DNA of 64,000 nucleotides from CAYPFY01 sp964410105 (GCA_964410105.1 CAYPFY010000008.1:62001-126000), one strand, 5' to 3'; shown: positions 46,973 through 56,221, counted from the first letter of the stretch. Notes: generated from the letters alone by a model not told the origin. Translations and numbers: made by a program.

Positions 46973-47302
46973 TCAGGCCGCGGGGGGATCGCGCGGGCGC
47001 GGGAGAGAGAGGGCGACTGCTGCGGGAGGGCCGACGGTCCCGGTGAGCGAGACGCGTTCGGATCCGAGCGCACGAGGAATGGGATAGAGCAGGGACAGGG
47101 CATCGGAGTAACGGGGGCGGCTTTCACGAAGATGTCTGCGGATCGCACACACCCCTTGACCCGTCACCTTCCTCATTTCATATGCTGGGGGTTTAATCCG
47201 CTTCTGCTCGAAGCAGCTGAGAACCCTACTCGGCCCTATGACGCCGAGGACGGCATAATTAAGGGCAAGGCACAGCGAGAGAATTTTGGAGAACCTGTTC
47301 AT
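46973..47302 (-). CDS. Possible small secreted protein
   Basis: 109 residues from ATG 47302. The start reads MNRFSKILSLCLALNYAVLGV, a fair signal peptide, but the rest is arginine- and proline-rich without a known domain, and no ribosome binding site precedes the ATG. The frame stays open further upstream to 47455. It may be a chance ORF in GC-rich DNA. Confidence 0.3.
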   Translation of the reverse strand: MNRFSKILSLCLALNYAVLGVIGPSRVLSCFEQKRIKPPAYEMRKVTGQGVCAIRRHLRESRPRYSDALSLLYPIPRALGSERVSLTGTVGPPAAVALSLPRPRDPPAA

Positions 47303-47456
47303 ACGGGCTGGACGGTACAGGAAAATAGCAAAATCTCGCCAAAAAGCAATGGTCTCAGAGTTAGACACGGCATCAAGACGCGGGTTTAACCAAAAAGGAG
47401 GTGGGACCAGAAATAATCCTTGCCAGAGCATCTGGATAGCCCGGGAATCGGTCACT

Positions 47457-47498
47457 CCGGGGAGGGGGTTTCGCTATGCGAAAGACCCCCTTCCCCGG
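47457..47498. repeat. Long GC-rich imperfect hairpin
   Basis: CCGGGGAGGGGGTTTCGC and GCGAAAGACCCCCTTCCCCGG face each other across a TAT loop, giving about 18 base pairs with small bulges. It is about 90 bases downstream of the small lipoprotein gene on the minus strand and lacks a T-tract. It could be a REP-like element or a distal terminator. Confidence 0.5.
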
Positions 47499-47585
47499 AA
47501 TGATCCAGGTGTGAAACCGGAGACGATGAAGCGGCGGCTTCGGACCTCTGCCTGGGGGAGGCAGCGGCGTCGCCGGCATCGACTC

Positions 47586-47840
47586 TTATTGGGCGATAAA
47601 AGTTTCCGTTTTGACGCAGTCGATCCCTTGACCGGGAGTGTCCGGGTGAGACAACATCATGTAGTTTCCCCACGGCGTGTCTGGATTGCTGGCGGAGAGG
47701 GCCCAAATCGAGTCGTGCTGACGTACGGCGTGTATCGTATCAGGCCGCTTGAGAACGTACTCCTTCTCCGTCTTCACGCAGCTGAGGATGAAGAGTGCGA
47801 AGGTCACGGTATAGAGAAGGGGGATGATATATTTGACCAT
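47586..47840 (-). CDS. Small lipoprotein
   Basis: 84 residues. AGGAGG lies just before the ATG. The N-terminus MVKYIIPLLYTVTFALFILSC is a lipoprotein signal with the lipid-anchored cysteine at residue 21. The mature part is about 64 residues with two later cysteines in KTE contexts and no known domain. It starts 30 bases after the Ser/Thr kinase stop and is probably in the same transcript, so a role linked to that kinase is possible but unproven. Confidence 0.75.
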   Translation of the reverse strand: MVKYIIPLLYTVTFALFILSCVKTEKEYVLKRPDTIHAVRQHDSIWALSASNPDTPWGNYMMLSHPDTPGQGIDCVKTETFIAQ

Positions 47841-47870
47841 ACTACCTCCTGTATTTGTTGTGGAATTGGA

Positions 47871-50717
47871 TTAGTGGGTTCGTGAGATTTCCTGGACCAG
47901 GGAGAGAGCATCACCCCGACGGGCAAATCCCGGATCGGCATCCTTCCAGTATTTAAGGAGCGACCGAAAATCGGCCTCCGCTTCATGGAATTCCTTTAAC
48001 CGAAAAAGTTCCTTCCCCCGTTCGAACTGCGACTCCGGCCATATCGTGCTGCCCCAGGAGTTGCCTCCGCGTGTAGAGATGATCGTCCCCATAATCAGTT
48101 CACCTCGCCGGTCGAGAAGAGAGTTATAGACTTCGATCGCGGAGGAGTCCCCTAGCGCCGCCTCGCACCGTGCGATCCCCAGCTGAGCCCGCAGGAAGTA
48201 CGAATCGCCGCTATGAAGTTTGACTACTCCCTGAAACTCAGTGATGGCCTTATCAAAGTGTCGGCCTGCGGAATAGATCCACCCCTGGGCATAATGGATG
48301 AAATCATTCCTTCGTTTCACGAAATAGGGATCCGTGCTATGCATCGAAGAAATCTTTGCGAGCAGGCGCCGGGCGTCGGGAATCTCATTATGTCGCGCGT
48401 AACTCTCTGCAGCGAGGATCAGCTCGGTGAACGGTGGGCCGCTCATCTTTTCGGCGAGTCTTAACTCGCGCATATGCCCCCGTCGGTCGCCTCGTTCGCC
48501 GTACAACTCACCCAGAAAATAGTGGAAGTAGGCCTCCATTGCCGGTTTCTTCAGAGAGCGGCACAGTTCGATCGCGCTATCGCACTCCCGTTCCGCGGCG
48601 CTCAGTTTCCCCGTGAAGTACAGGACTGAGGCGAGCTGTGACCGTGTCTGGACAATTCTCGGAGGATCGCTGAGCGGGATGATCCTCCGCAGGAGAATCT
48701 CCGCGGAGTCGAGCTCCTCCCTGATCCAGTAGGAGTGGGCCATATAGGAATCCGCGGTATAGGACTTCGGCCGGCGCCACTTGCTTTCTCGAAATAATTT
48801 CAGGGCCTCATCCGCATTGCCTGAGAGAGCCTCGGCATATCCGGCATTGTTGAATTTCGAGGGGGCCGCGACGGAATCCAGCTGGAGGGACCGCCGTGCG
48901 GCCTCCCGCTCGGTCTTCAGGTCTCCGACATACATGGCGAGATGCTGCAGCATGGCGAATCCCTCCTCCTGATTCGGGAACCGAGTGACGAGCTGCTGTG
49001 CATTCTCAAATGCTTTTGGAAAGTCGAACTCAAAGCTTGGCCCATAGTATGTTGAAAGAATATAAAATCTTTCCCAGTCCGAGACGCGGGAAAGCAGCCG
49101 GGGAACCCGGTTATGATAGTAAAGAGCGAGAGAGTCGACCCCGAGCTTCCGGTAGATATACGAGAGGTCGCTGATTGCGGAGGTAAAATTCGAGTCAAGC
49201 GCAACCGCCTGTTCCTTGAGCACCGCAGCGCCCTGGTAATCCCCCTCGCGTTCCAGTTTATCCCCGCGGGCATACAATTCCAGGGCCTCAAGGGAAGGGG
49301 TGGTCACCCGTTCGAGCGGGGCGACATCGCCGGGCGCGCCCTTCAGCGATTCGCCGAGATTCTTCCTGATGTTCTCGCACAGGCCGTCCATTTCAGACAG
49401 GATGCTCTCGATCCGTGAGACCTCACGGTTCACCAGCGCGACGGTTTCCCCGCTGTGGGCATCAACAATCTTGCATGAGAGGAGAAAGCCGGCGCCGAGG
49501 GGGCTGATGCTTCCTGCGATAACCATACGCGCCCCGGTGCGGCGGGCCACCGTAAGCGCGGTGGGCTCGTCCACTTTATCCTTCGTATGCTTCATCAACT
49601 CGAGCGCATCGGTGACCTTATCCGAGGAGAGAAGATTGATGTGGGGGGATTGACGGAGTGATACCTTGATCGCCTCGGTGAGGGAGTGGTCAAAAACCTT
49701 ATTCCCCGTGAGATTCTCCATATCGGCGACCATAATCATGTCTGTCGATGCCAGCGAGAAAGTCGTATGCGGCATCAGGGAAGAAAACACAAAGACAGCG
49801 ACCGGGACCGCGACAAGAACCGCTGCGGCTGCAAGCTTATGGGTGGTGATCGCGCGTGTAAGCCCCTGGATTCGGGAAGTTGACGAGGGCCGTGCGCCCG
49901 CGCGAACACGCTTCAGATCGGTTTCGAGATCGCCGGCAGACTGGTAACGGCGTGCCGGCTCCTTGGCGAGGAGTTTGAGAATGATCCTTTCGAGGTCACG
50001 TGAGACATGCGCATTGGAGCTTGAGGGAGGAGCCGGGTCCGAGTGCACGATGGAATAAAAGAGGGCGGCTTCATGTTCTCCCTCGAAGGGGCGTTTCCCG
50101 GTCACCATTTCATAGAGAACGATCCCGAGGGAGAACAGATCGCTTCGGCGGTCGAGGGACGAACCCAGAGCCTGTTCGGGGGACATATAGGCTGCGGTGC
50201 CGACATTTCGTCCCGACGCGGTGCTCCCCGACTGCCCGGCCAGCTTGGCGAGACCGAAGTCAACAATCTTGGGAACGCCGTCGCTGGCGATGATGATATT
50301 GGCAGGCTTGATATCGCGGTGTATGATGCCGGCCTCGTGGGCGCGATGCAATCCATCGGCCACCTGGATGGCGATCTCGATTGCCTGGGCAATCGAGAGC
50401 TGACCCTGCTCGATCTTTTTCTTCAGGGTCTCGCGGCCGTAGTAGGCCATGCAGATAAAAGACCGGCCGTCGTCGGTCTCTTCGATCTCATGAACGACGC
50501 CGATATTGGGATGGTCGAGAGCTGAAGCGGCTCGCGCCTCATTGACAAAGCGCCAGCGTGCCTCCTCATCTCCCACCATTTCAGGGGGGAGGAATTTCAG
50601 TGCGACATGGCGGTGGAGGCGGACATCTTCGGCTTCATACACAACGCCCATTCCGCCTTCTCCCACCTTGTCGAGAAGCTTGTAATGAGAGACCGTTTGG
50701 CCGGCAGCGAGCTGCAC
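47871..50717 (-). CDS. Ser/Thr protein kinase with transmembrane helix and TPR-like repeats
   Basis: 948 residues from GTG 50717, with GGGAG about eight bases upstream. The N-terminal kinase domain is complete: glycine loop GEGGMGVVYEA, lysine K41 (VALKFL), catalytic loop IIHRDIKPAN (D135), DFG at D153 and APE-like SPEQ. A single transmembrane helix (LAAAAVLVAVPVAVFVFS) follows near residue 295. The extracytoplasmic part begins with a FlgO/TolB-N-like segment (DHSLTEAIKVSLRQSPHINLLSSD) and continues as tetratricopeptide-like helices to the end. This layout is common for Acidobacteria- and Ignavibacteria-type Pkn kinases that signal across the membrane. Substrates unknown. Confidence 0.92.
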   Translation of the reverse strand: MQLAAGQTVSHYKLLDKVGEGGMGVVYEAEDVRLHRHVALKFLPPEMVGDEEARWRFVNEARAASALDHPNIGVVHEIEETDDGRSFICMAYYGRETLKKKIEQGQLSIAQAIEIAIQVADGLHRAHEAGIIHRDIKPANIIIASDGVPKIVDFGLAKLAGQSGSTASGRNVGTAAYMSPEQALGSSLDRRSDLFSLGIVLYEMVTGKRPFEGEHEAALFYSIVHSDPAPPSSSNAHVSRDLERIILKLLAKEPARRYQSAGDLETDLKRVRAGARPSSTSRIQGLTRAITTHKLAAAAVLVAVPVAVFVFSSLMPHTTFSLASTDMIMVADMENLTGNKVFDHSLTEAIKVSLRQSPHINLLSSDKVTDALELMKHTKDKVDEPTALTVARRTGARMVIAGSISPLGAGFLLSCKIVDAHSGETVALVNREVSRIESILSEMDGLCENIRKNLGESLKGAPGDVAPLERVTTPSLEALELYARGDKLEREGDYQGAAVLKEQAVALDSNFTSAISDLSYIYRKLGVDSLALYYHNRVPRLLSRVSDWERFYILSTYYGPSFEFDFPKAFENAQQLVTRFPNQEEGFAMLQHLAMYVGDLKTEREAARRSLQLDSVAAPSKFNNAGYAEALSGNADEALKLFRESKWRRPKSYTADSYMAHSYWIREELDSAEILLRRIIPLSDPPRIVQTRSQLASVLYFTGKLSAAERECDSAIELCRSLKKPAMEAYFHYFLGELYGERGDRRGHMRELRLAEKMSGPPFTELILAAESYARHNEIPDARRLLAKISSMHSTDPYFVKRRNDFIHYAQGWIYSAGRHFDKAITEFQGVVKLHSGDSYFLRAQLGIARCEAALGDSSAIEVYNSLLDRRGELIMGTIISTRGGNSWGSTIWPESQFERGKELFRLKEFHEAEADFRSLLKYWKDADPGFARRGDALSLVQEISRTH

Positions 50718-50847
50718 GGGACTACTCCCGGATAGCTGGGATTGTTATAGGTGGGCCCCCGAAGGTTCTTAAAGGTATGCAGAATTTTTCCGACTGTCAA
50801 ATAGTAGAAAAACAGGGTATTGCCCAAATTGGAGGGGTTGCCCTACT

Positions 50848-51226
50848 ATGAAAAACAAGCATAAACAGACTTGCACAAAAGTAAATGCTTTTGTTGACGA
50901 GGGAATGGTAGAAATGGCGTCAATATTCGATCGAAGCTTTGGCCTGCGAACAATTGAAAGTTGTGAGGGATATTGGGATCATGAGTTCTACAAGGAAGCG
51001 CAACACTCTAAGAAAGGATTTAGGACGCTTGGCACGCATCACAAATGGCTATCCCACGAAGTGTGAGAAGACGCAAGCGATGCTTGCTATCCACATCCCT
51101 TATCATGACCTTGGCAGGGTACACATAAGCTTGCGGGTTACGCCTGCAATCGAGAAGAGCTTAACGAATCATACTGGGGGTTGGGAAGAAATGCTTACTG
51201 ACGAATCAGAGAGGATAGCGGCATAA
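50848..51226 (+). pseudogene. Frameshifted small ORF ('TIESCEG' type)
   Basis: Frame one from ATG 50848 reads through KVNAFVDEGMVEMASIFDRS and FGLRTIESCEGYWDHEFYKEA, a pattern I associate with small conserved hypothetical proteins ('...TIxSCEGH...'). It then meets a stop at 51064. A second frame continues as AIHIPYHDLGRVHISLRVTP to a stop at 51226. The natural protein is therefore probably split by a frameshift between about 51000 and 51060. GGAGGGG precedes the first ATG. The DNA is clearly AT-richer than its neighbours, suggesting recent arrival. A sequencing error is the alternative. Confidence 0.4.
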
Positions 51227-51267
51227 ATAAAATTGCGCAGAATCCAACACCAACAATTGGGGAAAAC

Positions 51268-51570
51268 ATGAAAAGGCATATTCATTTCTTACTGTTAGTA
51301 ATTGGAACAGCCGTATTCTTATTTTTGATGCACAAGTATACTGCGCCCCTGATACTGAATGATGACTATCCAAATGGGGAATTTCAGACCGCAATAAACT
51401 ATACGGTACTGAACATGAACATGAATAGTTTACACACCACATACATCGTTAAAGCGTCGCTCAAGATATTCGCCGCCTACCTGAGTTTCGTGGTGATCAT
51501 CTTCGCCCATCGTTTATTTTATAAACCGGTTCACGTCGCCAAACAAGAAATTTCTCCCGCTTCCAATTAG
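51268..51570 (+). CDS. Small two-helix membrane protein
   Basis: 100 residues with GGGGA before the ATG. Two hydrophobic helices are visible: HFLLLVIGTAVFLFLMHKY at the start and IFAAYLSFVVIIFAHRLFY near the end, separated by a polar loop. No family is recognised. It shares the AT-rich composition and plus-strand orientation of the preceding broken ORF, in contrast to the surrounding minus-strand GC-rich operons. Confidence 0.6.
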   Translation: MKRHIHFLLLVIGTAVFLFLMHKYTAPLILNDDYPNGEFQTAINYTVLNMNMNSLHTTYIVKASLKIFAAYLSFVVIIFAHRLFYKPVHVAKQEISPASN

Positions 51571-51616
51571 GAAAATACCAAAAATAGGGGGAATCGTCGG
51601 GAATTCCTCTACCCTG

Positions 51617-52333
51617 CTAGGAACGTGCAGGTTCTCCAATATTTTTTAGGCCTGCGAAGGAGACAAGAGTGATTCCGAGCGATTGAATCTCCTGGCGAAT
51701 GGAGGGATCGCAGAGCGACTTCAGCTCCAGGGCACGCTCGGAGGCATACATCGTATTCAGGCCGGAGCCATCTCCCGGGTGGCAGCAGAGCTCGGTCGTC
51801 CCTTCCGGAATTTCTCTAAGGATCGCAGAAAGTTTTTCGGCGGTGATCGCTTCGGGGAGCGGAGATCCCTCGGTCGTCTGCCCATAGAAATCCCCGCAAT
51901 ACTTTATCCGCGGCGAAAAATGTCTCACGGGGATTGACAGTTCGCGCGCGGCCTTCGCCACCAATGACCGGACGGGCTCTTTGCGGTGCACGTGCTGATG
52001 AGAATCGAGGTGAGACGGATCCCGGCCCATCAAGCTTCTGAAAGCTCGGAGCTGCCGGTCGAGCTCATCGCGGACTGCGGATGGATCGTCGACGGGGGCC
52101 ACTTCGTACAAAACTTCCCAGGAATTCCTGAAAATCCACTCCCCGAGATCGATGTGGAGACCCACGCCGAGCCGTGAGTGGCCCCGGGCGTATGCGGCGG
52201 CCTCTATGGCCGCCGGCCAGCGGACCATCAGGCTCGTACTCGTCACGATACCCTTCTCATGGGCCTCGATGATGCCTCGGTTGGTGCCGGGGCTCAGACC
52301 GAAGTCGTCCGCATTGACGATGAGATACTTCAC
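51617..52333 (-). CDS. ChbG/YdjC-family carbohydrate deacetylase
   Basis: 238 residues. The metal-site motifs of ChbG/HpnK are intact: VNADDFGLS (D9, D10), VGLHIDLGE (H60) and HLDSHQHVH (H112, H114, H116). The family removes N-acetyl groups from chitooligosaccharides or from hopanoid and glycolipid sugars. It is last in a four-gene operon; its ATG overlaps the glycosyltransferase stop by four bases. The inferred job is deacetylating a sugar added by the glycosyltransferase, as HpnK does after a transferase. Confidence 0.9.
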   Translation of the reverse strand: MKYLIVNADDFGLSPGTNRGIIEAHEKGIVTSTSLMVRWPAAIEAAAYARGHSRLGVGLHIDLGEWIFRNSWEVLYEVAPVDDPSAVRDELDRQLRAFRSLMGRDPSHLDSHQHVHRKEPVRSLVAKAARELSIPVRHFSPRIKYCGDFYGQTTEGSPLPEAITAEKLSAILREIPEGTTELCCHPGDGSGLNTMYASERALELKSLCDPSIRQEIQSLGITLVSFAGLKNIGEPARS

Positions 52334-53493
52334 GACAAACCCAGATCGGACAACAATTTCGCCAGCACCTTTTCCGCCCTGAAATGCTCCTCTGCGATCG
52401 AAAGCGCCGCCTTACGATGCCTCTGATAATTGGAACGGACGGCATCGAAAGCGGCCACAATATCGTCCAGCTTCGTAAAAGCGAACAGGCCTTCGCCGGT
52501 CGGGAGAACCTGGCCGAACCCCGTATCCTGAGTGATCACAGGGCGTCCTGCTGCGAGGTAGCAGGCGCTTCGCTCGCTGAACCAGCCGCTCCGGAGCCGC
52601 ACATTCTGGTCCTTGGCGACGGTGAATTCCCCTTTGGAGGATAGGACATAATCACGATAAGTCCAGGGATCGGTCGTCAACGACAGCGCGTCGGCGATAC
52701 GCCAGCCGGACGACTTCAGCGACGTCATATCGGAGTCTGGGACGCTAGGCAGGCTCAGCGCAAGCTCAATCGGCGTTTTCACATGCGATGGAACGTCGAT
52801 GAATTTCAGAAATTCGTGATGCTTGCTCCAAAAGTACGGTTCCCCCTTATAGACAACGTCGAAACCGTTTTGCTTCCAGTTACCGACGGTCGTAAAGCAA
52901 TCGCGTGGAAGCATTTCGTTTTTCCAGAGATCGAGCAAGACCGGCTGTCGGGTCCTGGCCTTCAGCCGCGGGAGGGGAGGAATCGGGCATATGGGACTGC
53001 CGATATTCTCACCGTAGGTAACAAAATCATCGTGCTCATCGATCAACCACTGATCCTCTCCGTTCGCGGTTGAAAGTTCGTAGTAGACGGGGTCTGTCCC
53101 ATAATACACATTCCGCCGGAACTTCAGACCCTCCTCTCTAAGGCGTGTTGCGCCGGACACATTAAGGACGGCATCCGCCTCGGCGAGAAGATTCTCGGCG
53201 GCGGAGCGGCTGAGTCCGAACCATTCCTTATCTGAATAACTCCGGCGGTAGGCCCAGCGATCCTCGAAGCCGAACTCCCGCGCTATACGGGCAAGATATT
53301 TAACCGAAAAATCCGACTCGCGCACCTTCTCCTGCCGGACCGGATCGTAGGGCCAGGTTGACGTCGTTTCAAAATAGTAGACATCATGTCCGAGCCGTTT
53401 CAGGCCGCCGGCGATCTGCATATGCATCCATGCCATGCCGGCGTAGGGATTTGACGCAAGCGTACCGAGCACAACCAGGCGGAGTGGTTTCAC
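52330..53493 (-). CDS. Glycosyltransferase (CgeB/GT4-like)
   Basis: 387 residues from GTG 53493, which overlaps the phosphotransferase stop in a GTGA junction; an ATG at 53541 would create a 52-base overlap and is less likely. The N-terminal Rossmann-like start (LRLVVLGTLASNPYAGMAW) is followed by a middle part with NVYYGTDPVYYELSTANGED. The C-terminal donor-binding segment (GWFSERSACYLAAGRPVITQDTGFG, then LPTGEGLFAFTKLDDIVAAFD) resembles the CgeB/Glyco_trans_1_2 type. Donor and acceptor sugars are unknown. Neighbours suggest a small glycolipid or surface-sugar pathway. Confidence 0.85.
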   Translation of the reverse strand: MKPLRLVVLGTLASNPYAGMAWMHMQIAGGLKRLGHDVYYFETTSTWPYDPVRQEKVRESDFSVKYLARIAREFGFEDRWAYRRSYSDKEWFGLSRSAAENLLAEADAVLNVSGATRLREEGLKFRRNVYYGTDPVYYELSTANGEDQWLIDEHDDFVTYGENIGSPICPIPPLPRLKARTRQPVLLDLWKNEMLPRDCFTTVGNWKQNGFDVVYKGEPYFWSKHHEFLKFIDVPSHVKTPIELALSLPSVPDSDMTSLKSSGWRIADALSLTTDPWTYRDYVLSSKGEFTVAKDQNVRLRSGWFSERSACYLAAGRPVITQDTGFGQVLPTGEGLFAFTKLDDIVAAFDAVRSNYQRHRKAALSIAEEHFRAEKVLAKLLSDLGLS

Positions 53494-54434
53494 AGAAAAT
53501 TCAAATCCTTTCCGACCGACCGCAGCTCCTCGAACCTCCATCGTAAATCGGGGGAAAGAGTAAGCTCAGGGGCTTCGCCCAGCCAGCGGAACTGGACGAA
53601 CAGCCTGGCAATTTTGAGTCTCTGGTCAAAATCAGCCGGCCCTCCGGCGGGCCACCGGGCTCTCTGGTATTCATCGACGCAGATCTGTGACATCTCGGGT
53701 GACCACTTCTCGATGAGGCATGCGAGGTCGATCTCGCCGGCTGCGAGGGCCGCCGACTCCCAATCAATCGGGTGCACGCTGCCATTGTGCGAAAGAATAT
53801 TATGTGAATAATACTCGCCATGGATGATTGTTGGAGAAGCGGCTTCGAGGGAGGGGATCGCCCTCTGAAAATTGTCCGCCAGGGCCGGGAGCCACGGGCA
53901 ATCAGACTGAACCCCTGCGAACTCCATCGTGCGTGAGACCCATCCCGAATAGTATGTTCTATCGTACACTTTAAGGAAAGAACCGGGCAAATGTTCGTAT
54001 TCGGCGTGAAAACTTGCAATCCAGGATGCAGCGGGGCCCATCAATTCCGGAGTTCGTCCCACGGGGAGGCTGTCCGGAAAAAACTCGAGAAAAAGCCAGT
54101 GCTTACCGTTTGCGTCGTCCGCGTACTCGCCGTAGAAGGCGGGCGCCGAAGATTTCTTCAGAAAATTCTGGTAGACGGCCGCTTCATACGCCACCCCTCC
54201 CCAGTGCCCGTGGCCCGAATAGCGCCCGGCCTCCCCGTACTTGCAGGCAATCTCCAGTTCACGCCCCCCGTCGAGCCGGCATGTGACAACCTCCATAGGG
54301 GCGGTTGTCGCGTACACAAGGGGCGTTCGCTTGATGATCGCTGCATCTCCACCGGCAACACCATTTCTTCGCAACTCCGACAGGAGCACGCCGGAAAGCA
54401 TGCCTTCGTCGGGTCTCCACAGAAGGGGATCCAT
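53490..54434 (-). CDS. APH-family small-molecule phosphotransferase
   Basis: 314 residues. APH/choline kinase fold: the Brenner motif reads IIHGEYYSHN (H205 to N212), so the usual catalytic Asp is Glu at 207. The magnesium-binding Asp is D224 in PIDWESAALAAGEIDLA. An N-terminal ATP-binding lobe with LEIACKYGEAG is present. The family phosphorylates sugars, choline or aminoglycosides. Operon context suggests a sugar substrate. It starts seven bases after the helical-repeat gene and overlaps the glycosyltransferase by four bases. Confidence 0.82.
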   Translation of the reverse strand: MDPLLWRPDEGMLSGVLLSELRRNGVAGGDAAIIKRTPLVYATTAPMEVVTCRLDGGRELEIACKYGEAGRYSGHGHWGGVAYEAAVYQNFLKKSSAPAFYGEYADDANGKHWLFLEFFPDSLPVGRTPELMGPAASWIASFHAEYEHLPGSFLKVYDRTYYSGWVSRTMEFAGVQSDCPWLPALADNFQRAIPSLEAASPTIIHGEYYSHNILSHNGSVHPIDWESAALAAGEIDLACLIEKWSPEMSQICVDEYQRARWPAGGPADFDQRLKIARLFVQFRWLGEAPELTLSPDLRWRFEELRSVGKDLNFL

Positions 54435-54441
54435 AATCGAT

Positions 54442-55008
54442 TCAGGAATTGCGGGACGATTTCGTCAATTTCCGTATCCGGGCATTGATCGAGGGAATCC
54501 CTTCCCCGGCAAGAGCGGACGTCAGAGGTTCGAGCCAGGAGAAAAATCTGGGGAAATGCTCCGCAAGGTCGAAAAGCCCCTGCACGGAATTCACCCGGAC
54601 AATCCGGCTTTCGGACCGGTCGAGCGCCCACGTGCTGAGCGCATCCCATACCTGAGCCGACTCTGCCCTTGTCAGCGGCACACGCGGCAGGATGAGGGCC
54701 AGATGCCACTTGAGCTCCCTATTCTTCGCCGCCGGGAGCAGATTTAGCAAAAAAGCCTTGTGTTTCAACAAAAATTCGGGGTGAAGCCTTGTGACCTTTT
54801 CGACCGCATCGGCTGAGCGCATCACGACCAGTCTCTCGTGATGGCAGAGGCCATCACAAAGCTCGTCGAAATCCGATTGTGAATGAATTCTCCCGGCGAC
54901 ATCATTCGCTCTCCCTATGGAGCGCAAGTTGCCGCCTGCGAGTAGATCAGACAGTTTCGTCAGCGAGCGACGATTTCTCCCTGCGGCCATTATCGAAATG
55001 TTTCCCAT
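54442..55008 (-). CDS. Helical (HEAT-like) repeat protein
   Basis: 188 residues from ATG 55008, with AGGGA before it; an ATG at 54990 is an alternative. It is almost wholly helical with repeating units of about 35-40 residues (SADAVEKVTRLHPEFLLKHKAFLLNLL, NRELKWHLALILPRVPLT, SRIVRVNSVQGLFDLAEHFPR), like HEAT or armadillo proteins. No catalytic motif. It is the first gene of the phosphotransferase-glycosyltransferase-ChbG operon and may be a scaffold or DNA/protein-binding accessory protein. Confidence 0.7.
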   Translation of the reverse strand: MGNISIMAAGRNRRSLTKLSDLLAGGNLRSIGRANDVAGRIHSQSDFDELCDGLCHHERLVVMRSADAVEKVTRLHPEFLLKHKAFLLNLLPAAKNRELKWHLALILPRVPLTRAESAQVWDALSTWALDRSESRIVRVNSVQGLFDLAEHFPRFFSWLEPLTSALAGEGIPSINARIRKLTKSSRNS

Positions 55009-55178
55009 TCTGTCCCTGCGTTGAGAAAAATACGGATTTCAGTGGCTAATCCCAAGCACACGATACGTTATGATTTGCATGATTTTTTGGCGCAGCGCGT
55101 CCTCGGCCCTATGGAAGAGCCGTGGAATGGGGGTTGCCGGGACGCGGTCCTCACGGGCCCGCCCACGGTCGGGAGGAT

Positions 55179-56219
55179 TCAGGCAGGCATTCGTCGCCGG
55201 CGGGAGGCGGGCCTCAGCGTAATCAGCGCCAGGGCGACCGCCACGAGGCCCGTCGCCGTGCAGGCCCAGACATTGGTCACACGCGACGTCGCGTGCATCT
55301 GATAGCTGCCCAGGTGAACCTGATCTGCGCTGAACTTCCATGTCAGCAAATTCCCTTCGACATAGTTGCTGTTACTTTCCGTCACGAGGCCTGGCATTTG
55401 CACGGTGTATATCCACCCATCGGGGTGTTTCCTTTCATGCTTCAGCGCGTCCATGACCGAAGCCCATGATCGTTCGACGGAGGGGCGGAGCTGAACCATC
55501 GCCTCTGGGGGAAGGGCTTCTGTGAAAACCCTCACAACATCATCGGAACTTTCGACACCCAGGGAATCTGCACGTTTTTCTGACTTATTGCTGACGGAGT
55601 CGGCTTCGCGGAGCCGCGAGAACATTTCCTCTTTTTTCTCGGCGAGGAGCGAGCGGAGATGAGAATCGTGCAGTATTTCAGCATCTCTTAGGAGGGGATG
55701 GTACAACTCCTCAAAAACGTTTCGCAGGTCCCACCTCGACACCTTCGGTCTCAGGCTATCCGTGTGGTCGCCGTGCATATACCTTTCAACCTCATCCGGC
55801 GAGAGATATTGTGAAACCGGGACCGTTGAAAAAGTATTTTTCAGGGTATACGACTCATCATACTCGAAATAGGTATAGAACCATGCGAACTTCTTCGTAA
55901 GAGACACCCTGAGGCCGACCACGCCTGTATCGGGGCGGGCGGAATACTCGGCATGGAGGGCTTCCGGAGTCGCAAAGCGCTTACGCGCCGAGAATTCATA
56001 TTTCATCTCTTTGTCATTGGTCGGCTTCCACCCTGTGGACCAGGAGGAATCGGTGGGCGCGGGAAATGCGCCGACGGGAACGCTTCGGGTTGAGTTTTTG
56101 ATAGAAATCACCCGTTCGCTGGAGCCGTCTGCCGATACCGTCGTGTGGACATCGACCTCCAGGCAGCCGGAGATGACCAGGGCGAACGGAATAAAAGCCC
56201 GGAGCCATGATGAATGCAT
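55179..56219 (-). CDS. LppM-like lipoprotein with C-terminal membrane helix
   Basis: 346 residues from ATG 56219; AGGAGAG eight bases upstream favours it over GTG 56225. The N-terminus is a lipobox (FIPFALVISGC), followed by EVDVHTTVSADGSSERVISI, resembling the opening of LppM/DUF3153 lipoproteins. The C-terminus has one transmembrane helix (VWACTATGLVAVALALITL) and a basic end RPASRRRR, so the protein would be anchored at both ends. A helical, charged middle part contains ADSVSNKSEKRADSLG. It follows the anti-sigma gene with a start/stop overlap zone and is co-transcribed with the ECF sigma factor. Role unknown; it may sense or buffer the signal of the ECF system. Confidence 0.75.
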   Translation of the reverse strand: MHSSWLRAFIPFALVISGCLEVDVHTTVSADGSSERVISIKNSTRSVPVGAFPAPTDSSWSTGWKPTNDKEMKYEFSARKRFATPEALHAEYSARPDTGVVGLRVSLTKKFAWFYTYFEYDESYTLKNTFSTVPVSQYLSPDEVERYMHGDHTDSLRPKVSRWDLRNVFEELYHPLLRDAEILHDSHLRSLLAEKKEEMFSRLREADSVSNKSEKRADSLGVESSDDVVRVFTEALPPEAMVQLRPSVERSWASVMDALKHERKHPDGWIYTVQMPGLVTESNSNYVEGNLLTWKFSADQVHLGSYQMHATSRVTNVWACTATGLVAVALALITLRPASRRRRMPA

Positions 56220-56221
56220 AA

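Larger units (their letters stand above)
46852..47585. other. Gap with one weak small ORF and a large hairpin
   Basis: About 730 bases. It holds a possible 109-residue secreted protein (46973-47302) and a long hairpin (47457-47498). Other frames have no signal peptide, ribosome site or family match. Confidence 0.4.
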
